Shown: one piece after another, positions 40,348-46,819 of the stretch
How the letters are laid out: each line of letters opens with the position of its first letter
Position numbering within the stretch: the stretch's first letter is position 1
Assembly (NCBI RefSeq): GCF_000720485.1
Contig: NZ_JOAX01000010.1
Span: 62,001 to 126,000 of the forward strand
Direction of reading: 5' to 3'
Length of the DNA: 64,000 bases
DNA from: Streptomyces ochraceiscleroticus
GTDB taxonomy: Bacteria > Actinomycetota > Actinomycetes > Streptomycetales > Streptomycetaceae
The notes under the pieces: generated by a model
What the model was told of the DNA's origin: nothing
Database searches by the model: none
The model's input: the letters and a program-made list of their open reading frames with translations, nothing else
Translations under genes and position numbers: made by a program

Positions 40348-41361
40348 TCAGCGGGGGCGGGGGGCGTGGCGGTGGGCCAGGGCCTCGTACGAAGCGGAGA
40401 GGGCGGGCGCCGCCGTTTCGTACGTGCGCTGGGCGACGCCGACGAAGAGGCAGTCGACGACGAGCAGCTGGCTCGTGCGCGAGGACATGGCTGCCGGGCG
40501 CAGCTCGCTCTCGCGCGCCGTGGACGTGGTCAGTATGTGATCGGCGTACGAGGCGATCTCGCCGTCCGGGCGGCCGGTGACCGCGATGGTCGTCGCGCCG
40601 CGGTCGAAGGCGACCCGCAGCGGCTCTATGACGTCCGTGGTGCGCCCGGAGTGGGTGATCGCGACGGCGACGTCGCCGGCCCGCATCTGCACGGCGTTGG
40701 TCACCGCGAGGTGCGGGTCGGAGTGGGCGTGCGCGATCAGGCCGATGCGCAGCAGCTTCTGGGCCAGGTCCTGGCCGACGAGGCTGGAGGCGCCGATGCC
40801 GTACACATCGATCCTGCGGGCGCCGGCGAGCGCGGCCACGGCCGCCTCCAGCTGGGTGGTGTCCAGCGCGGCCGCGGTGTCGGCGAGGCACTGCTGCTCT
40901 TCCTGCGCGAGCTTGGCGACCACGTCCGTGAGCGAGTCGTCGACCGCTATGTCCGCCGTGACGGCGGGGGCGCGGCCCGTGGCCTGCTGGGCCGCGAGGG
41001 CGGCGAGCGCGAGCCGCAGGTCGCGGTAGCCCGGGTAACCGAGCAGGCGGGAGGTGCGGACGACGGTGGCCTCGCTGGTGCCCGTGCGCTCCGCGAGGCC
41101 GGTGACGGTGAGCGCGGCGCAGCCCGCCGGGTCGGCGGCGACGGTCTCCGCGACCCGCTGCATGGAGCGGGTCATGGACGGCGCGAGGGTGCGCACCTTC
41201 GCCGCGAGGGCTGCGGGGGCGGGCGGGGTCGGGTCCGGCTGCGGCCGCCGGGCGGCGTCGGAGGCCGCGCCGGTCGTGGCCGGGGTGCCGGAGGCCGCGC
41301 CAGCCGTGGCCGGAGCGCCGGGAGCCGAGCCGTTGAAAGTTTCCTTCAGTCTGGTGCTCAC
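40348..41361 (-). CDS. RpiR-family regulator (MurR-like)
   Basis: This 337-residue regulator has an N-terminal HTH of the RpiR type (about 55-125, LTVTGLAERTGTSEATVVRTSRLLGYPGYRDLRLAL) and a C-terminal SIS domain (about 170-310, RIDVYGIGASSLVGQDLAQKLLRIG and AITHSGRTTDVIEP) that senses a phosphosugar. As first gene of the operon with murQ and the EIIBC gene, it should sense MurNAc-6-P. The first 50 residues are Ala/Pro/Thr-rich and poorly conserved. A CTGAAA-N5-TTTCAG palindrome lies 2 bases upstream of its start codon, suggesting it represses its own operon. Confidence 0.88.
   Translation of the reverse strand: MSTRLKETFNGSAPGAPATAGAASGTPATTGAASDAARRPQPDPTPPAPAALAAKVRTLAPSMTRSMQRVAETVAADPAGCAALTVTGLAERTGTSEATVVRTSRLLGYPGYRDLRLALAALAAQQATGRAPAVTADIAVDDSLTDVVAKLAQEEQQCLADTAAALDTTQLEAAVAALAGARRIDVYGIGASSLVGQDLAQKLLRIGLIAHAHSDPHLAVTNAVQMRAGDVAVAITHSGRTTDVIEPLRVAFDRGATTIAVTGRPDGEIASYADHILTTSTARESELRPAAMSSRTSQLLVVDCLFVGVAQRTYETAAPALSASYEALAHRHAPRPR
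41334..41348. promoter_or_regulatory. TGAA..TTCA inverted repeat at the 5' end of the RpiR gene
   Basis: TGAAAGTTTCCTTCA overlaps codons 5-9 of the regulator gene and resembles the palindrome 16 bases away at 41364. It may be a second binding half of one operator; as it is in coding sequence it could be chance. Confidence 0.4.
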
Positions 41362-41363
41362 CT

Positions 41364-41380
41364 CTGAAAAGTAATTTCAG
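41364..41380. promoter_or_regulatory. RpiR-type operator palindrome
   Basis: CTGAAA-AGTAA-TTTCAG is a perfect 6-bp inverted repeat immediately before the RpiR-type gene. GAAA-N-TTTC palindromes are typical of RpiR-family regulators. It would control the mur operon and perhaps the divergent gene at 41486. Confidence 0.65.
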
Positions 41381-41485
41381 TCACCCGTGGCGTCAACACC
41401 CCTCTGCGGCCTGTGGACAACTCCGGGCCGCCGGGAAGAGGGGAACGCGTGTGGGGCTCCGGCGTGTACGCGCGACAATGGGCAC

Positions 41486-41848
41486 ATGGAGTTGGAACAG
41501 GCGCTGCACGCCGCCCGGGCCCTGGTGATCGCCGATCTGATGGCGGGTGATGTCGCCGACGCGGACATCGTCTCGCTGGTGGAGGACGCGGTCGCGCACC
41601 GGCGGTGGTGGGTCGAGCAGTGGCCGGAGGGCGTGGAATTCATCGCCGGGCTCGTCGCCCAGGACGTCCAGGACTCGCTGCTGGAGCGGTACGGCCGCTG
41701 GCCGCTGTGTCCGGTGTGCACCGAAGGCGGCGATCCGCACGCGCTGGACGTGGAGCCGGAGCTGGGGCCCGACCCGCACTGGGTCTGCCCGAAGACGGCT
41801 GTCTCGGTGGCCCGGGTCGGCTCGCTCGGCGGGCCGCTGGGGAGCTGA
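41486..41848 (+). CDS. Conserved hypothetical protein with CxxC/C pair
   Basis: A soluble 120-residue protein. The N-terminal half is helical (LEQALHAARALVIADLMAGDVADADIVSLVEDAVAHRRWWVEQWPEGVEFIAGLVAQDVQDSLLERYG). The C-terminal half has PLCPVCTEGGDPHALDVEPELGPDPHWVCPK, whose three cysteines and histidines could bind zinc. I know similar proteins in Streptomyces but not a function. The ATG at 41486 follows a GACAATGGGCAC leader without a strong ribosome site. A DUF4031 gene follows after 8 bases, so they are likely cotranscribed. Confidence 0.75.
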   Translation: MELEQALHAARALVIADLMAGDVADADIVSLVEDAVAHRRWWVEQWPEGVEFIAGLVAQDVQDSLLERYGRWPLCPVCTEGGDPHALDVEPELGPDPHWVCPKTAVSVARVGSLGGPLGS

Positions 41849-41856
41849 GGGAGCGC

Positions 41857-42123
41857 GTGACGGTCTACATCGATCCGCCGACCTGGCCGGGCCACGGCCG
41901 GCTGTGGTCGCATCTGGTGAGCGACGCGTCGTTCGAGGAGCTGCACGCCTTCGCGGCCCGGATCGGCGCGCCGCGGCGGGCGTTCGAGCGCGACCACTAC
42001 GACCTGCCGGCGGAACGGTACGCCGACGCCGTACAGGCCGGCGCGGTCGAGATCGGCAGCAAGGAGCTGGTCCGCCGCCTGACGGCCGCGGGTCTTCGAC
42101 GTCCGAAAAACCGCCGGATCTGA
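41857..42123 (+). CDS. DUF4031 domain protein
   Basis: The 88-residue protein is a whole DUF4031 domain: VTVYIDPPTWPGHGRLWSHLVSDASFEELHAFAARIGAPRRAFERDHYDLPAERYADAVQAGAVEIGSKELVRRLTAAGLR. Function is unknown; the conserved His, Asp and Tyr residues suggest an enzyme or metal binder. The GTG at 41857 has GAGGGAG upstream. Likely coupled to the gene before it. Confidence 0.85.
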   Translation: MTVYIDPPTWPGHGRLWSHLVSDASFEELHAFAARIGAPRRAFERDHYDLPAERYADAVQAGAVEIGSKELVRRLTAAGLRRPKNRRI

Positions 42124-42150
42124 CCGCTTTCGTACGGCCCGATGCAGCAA

Positions 42151-42186
42151 GGCGGGGCGGCACCGGCTGAACCGGGCCGCCCCGCC
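42151..42186. terminator. Bidirectional terminator between DUF4031 gene and MFS gene
   Basis: GGCGGGGCGGC (42151-42161) and GCCGCCCCGCC (42176-42186) form an 11-bp perfect stem between two convergent genes. Confidence 0.75.
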
Positions 42187-42205
42187 CGCTGCGCGGAGCC
42201 GACGG

Positions 42206-43474
42206 TCAGAGGCGCTTGCCGCCCGCCGCGGCACTGCGGTCGTCCGCCGCGGCCTCGTGCGAGCGGTCGGCCCCGCGCGCGAGGTGCTCCTCCGAGGACG
42301 CGACCAGCCGGGAGGCCGCGCCCGTGGAGCGCTGCAGCCGGTGGGCGACGACGGTCGCGGCGACGGCGGCCGCCGCCAGCACGGCGCCGGTCCACGCCAC
42401 GGCCGGGTAACCCCAGTGCGCGCTGATGACCAGGCCGCCCAGCCACGGGCCGAGCGTGTTGCCGATGTTGAAGGCGGCCGTCGTGGTGGCGCCGGCCAGC
42501 GTCGGCGCGGCGTTGGCGACGTTGAACATCCGGGCGTTCAGGGCCGGGGCCGTGGTGAACGCCGTGACGCCCAGCATCAGGGACAGCGCGATCGCCGCCA
42601 CGGAGTTGTGCGCGGTGAGCGCGAGGATCGCCAGCACGAGGGTGGAGGCGATGATGCCCCCGAAGAGGGTCGGGAAGAGGTGCGCGTCGGCGATCCGGCC
42701 GCCTATGTACGTACCGATGAGCGCGCCCACACCGAAGAGCGCCAGCACCGTGGGCACCCAGCTCTCGGCGAGCCCGGCGGTGTCGGTGAGCAGCGGGGAG
42801 AGGTACGAGAAGAGCGCGAAGACCGCCGCGCCGTTCAGCGCGGTGGCGGTGAGCGCGAGCCAGACCTGCTTGTCGCGGTAGATCGTCAGTTCGCGGCGGA
42901 GCTGCGGACGGTCCTCGCCCGTGGGCACCTCCGTACGCGGGACGAAGGCGACCACGCCGACGAGGCCGATCGCGGAGAGGGCCGCCACGCCCCAGAACGC
43001 GGCGCGCCAGCCGGCGCTCTGCCCGAGCAGCGCGCCGGCCGGTACGCCCGCGATGTTGGCGATGCTCAGACCGCCGACCATCACGGCCATCGCGCGGGCG
43101 CGCGCGGTGAACGGCACCAGCGAGACGGCCACGGCCGCGCCCACCGCCCAGAAGCCGGCGCAGGCCAGCGCGCTCACCACACGGGAGATGAAGAGCACCG
43201 TGTACGAGGGCGCGAGTGCGCCCGCGACCTGGCCGAGGCCGAAGACGGCGAGCAGCGCGATCAGCGTCGTGCGCCGCGGGAGGCGGAGCGTGGCGGCGGC
43301 CAGCGTCGGAGCGCCGACCACCATGCCGATCGCGAAAGCCGAGACGAGCAGCCCGGCCTGCGGGATGGAGACGTGCATGTCCCGGGCCAGCGGCTGGAGG
43401 ATCCCGGAGAGCATGAACTCGGAGGTCCCCAGGGCGAAGACGGACAGTCCGAGGATGTAGACGGCGATGGGCAT
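42206..43474 (-). CDS. MFS transporter, Cmx/AraJ-type efflux family
   Basis: A membrane protein of 422 residues with 12 predicted helices. The N-terminus MPIAVYILGLSVFALGTSEFMLSGILQPLA and the motif A region LRLPRRTTLIALLAVFGLGQ place it with the DHA1 efflux group that includes chloramphenicol exporters (Cmx/CmlR) and AraJ/NepI-like proteins. SRVVSALACAGFWAVGAAVA is the motif C/B area. The last 45 residues are a charged cytoplasmic tail. The true substrate is unknown. The ATG at 43474 gives the family's usual start; ATG codons at 43510 and further up are possible but add an unconserved leader. Confidence 0.85.
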   Translation of the reverse strand: MPIAVYILGLSVFALGTSEFMLSGILQPLARDMHVSIPQAGLLVSAFAIGMVVGAPTLAAATLRLPRRTTLIALLAVFGLGQVAGALAPSYTVLFISRVVSALACAGFWAVGAAVAVSLVPFTARARAMAVMVGGLSIANIAGVPAGALLGQSAGWRAAFWGVAALSAIGLVGVVAFVPRTEVPTGEDRPQLRRELTIYRDKQVWLALTATALNGAAVFALFSYLSPLLTDTAGLAESWVPTVLALFGVGALIGTYIGGRIADAHLFPTLFGGIIASTLVLAILALTAHNSVAAIALSLMLGVTAFTTAPALNARMFNVANAAPTLAGATTTAAFNIGNTLGPWLGGLVISAHWGYPAVAWTGAVLAAAAVAATVVAHRLQRSTGAASRLVASSEEHLARGADRSHEAAADDRSAAAGGKRL

Positions 43475-43624
43475 ACGGGCGCGTTCGGCGCGATCAGGAG
43501 GGGCAGGCATGACACGCATGAACAGCGTGAACACGCCTGACATTCCCGGTGGGTTCGCGCCGCCGCGTACGCCGTCCGCCGGCGGACGGCCTCGGACGGC
43601 CGTCCTAGAGCCCGTCGGCCCGGC

Positions 43625-43942
43625 TCAGGCGTCCGCTGCCCGCTCCAGCACGCCATCGCATACCGCCGTGACAAACGCCGACCAGGCCGCCGGGGCCAGG
43701 ACGAGCGCCGGGCCCCAGGGGTTCTTGCTGTCGCGCACCGGGACCGCGCCCGGCGCGCCGTGACCCATCTCCACGCAGTCGCCGCCGCTGCCGCCGCTGT
43801 AGCTGCTCTTGCGCCAGCTGATGCCGGAGAGGTCGAGCGCGCGGTGTGCCGGGCGGCGGGCCGCGGCGCCTTCCGCGCCGTGGCCCGCCCCGTGGACGGC
43901 ACCGTGCCGCGCGGGGTGGAACGTGTGTTGATCAATAACCAT
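43625..43942 (-). CDS. DUF397 domain protein
   Basis: The 105-residue protein ends with a typical DUF397 domain, ISWRKSSYSGGSGGDCVEMGHGAPGAVPVRDSKNPWGPALVLAPAAWSAFVTAV, preceded by a His/Ala-rich leader of about 45 residues. DUF397 proteins are small partners of Scr1-type XRE regulators and are abundant in Streptomyces, where the pairs influence development and antibiotic production and may act as toxin-antitoxin-like systems. Its start overlaps the upstream XRE stop by 11 bases. Confidence 0.88.
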   Translation of the reverse strand: MVIDQHTFHPARHGAVHGAGHGAEGAAARRPAHRALDLSGISWRKSSYSGGSGGDCVEMGHGAPGAVPVRDSKNPWGPALVLAPAAWSAFVTAVCDGVLERAADA

Positions 43943-44765
43943 CGTGGTGATCCTTCGCCGCCGACTCGATGAGAACGAGGGACGCTTCGGGTGACAGTGC
44001 AGCGGCCCGGACGAGATCGTAAGCCAATCCGTACCGTTCCACATGCGAAGGCTCATCCAACATTTGCCCTGTTGCAAGGGCTTGTAGGTATGCGACGGGC
44101 GGTGCATCTGCAAATGTCATCAGCTTGAGGGAACCTTCGAGCGCCGCGTGGGCGCCCTCCGCGTACGGCAGCACCTGCACGATGACGCGATTCCGACGTA
44201 TGAGTGCCGCGATATGAGTGAGCTGGGTGTGCATCGCGGCCGGACCGCCTACAGGACGGCGCAGCACGTTCTCGTCCAGCACCGCCCAGAACAAGGGGGT
44301 TGTTGGATCCTCGAGGACGCGGGCCCGGTCCAGCCGCGCGGACAGTAAATCGTCGATGACGCTCTCCGGAGCGACCGGGTGCACCGCGCGGAACACGGCC
44401 CGCGCGTACTCCTCCGTTTGCAGCAGCCCCGGGACGAGCAGCGGGGCGAATTCCCTGATCGAGATCGCCATCGCCTCGTACTCGGCGGCGTCCGCGAAGT
44501 GTTCCGGATAGCGGGAACGCTGGGCGGCTTCGACGTTCCGCTCGAAGAACCCGTCCGTGCCGAGGATCTCGTCGATCCGCCGTGCGTACTCCCCCTGTAT
44601 CCGCCGTGCGCCCGATTCGAGCTGGCCGATGAACGACCCGCTCACGAACATCGGCGCCCCGAGCTCTGCCTGCGTCAGCCCCGCACTTTCTCGCTTGAAC
44701 CGCAGCTCAGCGCCGTACAGCGCCCTCGGTGAAAGCGACGGATCCAGTTGTTTCGGCTTCGGCAT
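43932..44765 (-). CDS. Scr1-type XRE regulator with DUF5753
   Basis: A 277-residue regulator. The N-terminal XRE helix-turn-helix is at about residues 15-75 (GAELRFKRESAGLTQAELGAPMFVSGSFIGQLESGARRI). The DUF5753 domain (about 95-270) is of the Scr1 antitoxin-like type: YEAMAISIREFAPLLVPGLLQTEEYARAVFRAVHP, RARVLEDPTTPLFWAVLDENVLRRPVGG and YLQALATGQMLDEP. It forms a pair with the overlapping DUF397 gene. It is divergent from a small hypothetical gene that commonly accompanies such pairs. The ATG at 44765 has GGGAGTG upstream. Confidence 0.9.
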   Translation of the reverse strand: MPKPKQLDPSLSPRALYGAELRFKRESAGLTQAELGAPMFVSGSFIGQLESGARRIQGEYARRIDEILGTDGFFERNVEAAQRSRYPEHFADAAEYEAMAISIREFAPLLVPGLLQTEEYARAVFRAVHPVAPESVIDDLLSARLDRARVLEDPTTPLFWAVLDENVLRRPVGGPAAMHTQLTHIAALIRRNRVIVQVLPYAEGAHAALEGSLKLMTFADAPPVAYLQALATGQMLDEPSHVERYGLAYDLVRAAALSPEASLVLIESAAKDHHDGY

Positions 44766-44874
44766 GGCCCACTCCCTGTCGTGCACCTGGTGTTGTTGGA
44801 TGTCACCCTCTGTCAAGCTTAACCCCGGACCGTCACCATATAGACACAAGCAGTAAGACGACACGGAGCGCGAT

Positions 44875-44910
44875 GAGGCGCAGTGAGGCGCGGTGAGGCG
44901 CAGTGAGGTC
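44875..44910 (+). repeat. 10-bp tandem repeat GAGGCGCAGT (3.6 copies)
   Basis: Units at 44875, 44885, 44895 and a partial one at 44905 read GAGGCGCAGT, GAGGCGCGGT, GAGGCGCAGT and GAGGTC. One turn of DNA per unit puts all copies on the same face. The array lies between the divergent Scr1-type regulator and the small gene at 44936. Confidence 0.8.
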
Positions 44911-44935
44911 CGCAACCGGAGAGGCGAGGTACCCG

Positions 44936-45154
44936 GTGACGCTCCCGGCGAAGGGTTCGTATGTGGTCGACACCCGGATCGGCAGGATCGGGGAGGTGAT
45001 GGGGCACGAAGGGCCCTACGTACAGCTCCGTCCGCCGGGTGGCGGACGCGAGTGGGACTGCCCGCCGGCCGACGCCCGGGCCGCCACCCCGCGCGAACGT
45101 CTGGCCGCCCGGACGGCGCTGGCCAACGCGCGCAGCCGGGGGGAGCGCCGCTGA
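44936..45154 (+). CDS. Small hypothetical protein, companion of Scr1/DUF397 loci
   Basis: A 72-residue protein, VTLPAKGSYVVDTRIGRIGEVMGHEGPYVQLRPPGGGREWDCPPADARAATPRERL..., which looks like a small beta-barrel (SH3-like) domain followed by a helix. I have seen this type beside DUF397 pairs in Streptomyces, but no function is known. I use the GTG at 44936; a GTG at 44903 would start inside the tandem repeat. A role as a third partner of the regulator pair is only an inference. Confidence 0.7.
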   Translation: MTLPAKGSYVVDTRIGRIGEVMGHEGPYVQLRPPGGGREWDCPPADARAATPRERLAARTALANARSRGERR

Positions 45155-45239
45155 ACGAGGCGCGCGAGAACGGCGTGTAATGAACGCGAGTGCGGTGCGC
45201 CCCGGACCCCGGCGCCCCCGCCCCGTCACCACCCCTGCT

Positions 45240-45947
45240 TCATGCCGTCAGAAGGTCGAGCTCCGTGGTCAGGTTCCGCCGGGCCAGCCGCTCCCATCTG
45301 TCGTGCCCCTCCGGCGTGCGGAACAGCCGCGGCAGCGCCAGCAGTTGACGCAGTACATCGGCCCGGCCCGCCCGGAACGCCTCGTCCGGCACGAACGCGA
45401 ACTCCTCGCGCACCGCGGCGGCATACGCCGCGTACTGCTCCGGCGCCCCGGCCAGTACCGCCAGATCCGCGTCGCACAGCACCTCGCCGTTGCTGTCCCC
45501 CTCGGCCGGATCGTGCGTGACCGTGAGCCGCACGAGACGCGCCACCTCCGCCGTACGCTCCGCGTCGATCCCCAGCTCCGGCAGCGCCCGCTCGGCGAGC
45601 GCCGCACTGCGCTCCTCGTTCTCGGACCGGTCGGGGCGGTAGACGGCATCGTGGAACCACGCCGCGAGCCGTACGACATCGGGCTCGGCGGCGTGTCCCG
45701 CAAGCTCGTCGATCCGGTCCAGCACGGCGGCCAGATGCTCGGTCGTGTGATAGCGGCGCTGCGGCTCGGCCCAGCGCGCCAGCAGGTTGTCGGCGTACGG
45801 AGCGGGGTCGGGCGGCAGGGCGAGAGCGGTGCCGGGCACGGTCGCCGCATCGGCGTTCCGGAGCGCCAGGACGGCGTCTTGCCAGCGGCGGCGCAGGTTT
45901 TCACCCGGGTCGATGCGGTCCGTGCGGTCCGTCGGGGAGGAAGCCAT
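45240..45947 (-). CDS. HD-domain predicted metal-dependent phosphohydrolase
   Basis: This 235-residue protein has HD-type motifs in order: RRYHTTEHLAAVLDRIDEL (His), RLAAWFHDAVYRPDRSENEERSAAL (the HD pair) and LVRLTVTHDP, with DADLAVL further on. These are the metal ligands of COG4339-type predicted phosphohydrolases. The substrate is unknown; nucleotides are plausible. The ATG at 45947 has GGGGAGGAAG upstream. It is divergent from cutC. Confidence 0.87.
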   Translation of the reverse strand: MASSPTDRTDRIDPGENLRRRWQDAVLALRNADAATVPGTALALPPDPAPYADNLLARWAEPQRRYHTTEHLAAVLDRIDELAGHAAEPDVVRLAAWFHDAVYRPDRSENEERSAALAERALPELGIDAERTAEVARLVRLTVTHDPAEGDSNGEVLCDADLAVLAGAPEQYAAYAAAVREEFAFVPDEAFRAGRADVLRQLLALPRLFRTPEGHDRWERLARRNLTTELDLLTA

Positions 45948-46098
45948 ACGACCATTGTGCGCATCCGGACGGGCGGCCTCACACAGGTGATCGCGCCGAT
46001 CGCCGGAGTGCGCCGAGCGCGTCCGCGCCGGACGCCTTTCGCGCCGGATCGGTGTCGCTCCGTAGCGCGGGCATGCCGGGTGTGGCACCCTTGAGCAC

Positions 46099-46800
46099 AT
46101 GTCTAGACCAATTCTCGAGGTGATCGCGCTCGATGCCGCGGACGCCGCCGCGGCCGAGGCCGGAGGGGCGGACCGCCTCGAACTGGTCACGGACATGGCA
46201 TCCGACGGACTCACCCCGCCCCGCGAGGTCTTCGCCGCCATCAGGGCCGCCGTCACCGTCCCGCTGCGCGTCATGCTGCGCGCGGCGGACGGCTTCGCCG
46301 CGGGCGACGCCCGGACGTTCGACGCGCTGTGCGCGGACGCCGCCGCGCTCCGGGCCGAGGGCGCCGAGGAGTTCGTCCTCGGCTTCCTCGCCGAGGACGG
46401 CGGACCCGACCTCGCCGCCGTGGACGCGCTCACCGAGGTGATCGACGGCTGCCGATGGACCTTCCACCGCGCCATCGACCGCGCCGCCGACCGCGACGGC
46501 CTGCGCAAACGCCTCGACGACCGGCCCGGCCTGGACACCTACCTCACCGCCGGCTCGGCCGCCGGCGTCGACGACGGGCTGCCGGCGCTGCTCGCCGAGG
46601 CGGCGCGCGCGGCGGCCGGCGAGCCCGGGTACGGCCCGCAGATCATGGCGGGCGGCGGCCTGACCCTCGCGCACGTCCCGCGGCTGCGCGCTGCCGGCGT
46701 CACCGCCTTCCACATCGGCGGCGCGGCACGCCCGGCCGGCTGGACGGCGCCGGTCTCCCCGGCCGCCGTACAGACCTGGCGCGCAGCCCTGGACGGCTGA
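46099..46800 (+). CDS. cutC: CutC-family protein (copper homeostasis-like)
   Basis: The 233-residue TIM-barrel protein matches CutC: LEVIALDAADAAAAEAGGADRLELVTDMASDGLTPP, then VPLRVMLRAADGF, GAEEFVLGFLAEDG, CRWTFHRAIDRAADR and GPQIMAGGGLTLAHVPRLRAAGVTAFHIGGAAR. CutC was first linked to copper tolerance; its biochemical role is still disputed, and it may act in sugar or nucleotide metabolism. No copper genes are nearby. Length and motifs are normal. Confidence 0.88.
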   Translation: MSRPILEVIALDAADAAAAEAGGADRLELVTDMASDGLTPPREVFAAIRAAVTVPLRVMLRAADGFAAGDARTFDALCADAAALRAEGAEEFVLGFLAEDGGPDLAAVDALTEVIDGCRWTFHRAIDRAADRDGLRKRLDDRPGLDTYLTAGSAAGVDDGLPALLAEAARAAAGEPGYGPQIMAGGGLTLAHVPRLRAAGVTAFHIGGAARPAGWTAPVSPAAVQTWRAALDG

Positions 46801-46819
46801 GCGAGGCGCCGCCAGGGCC

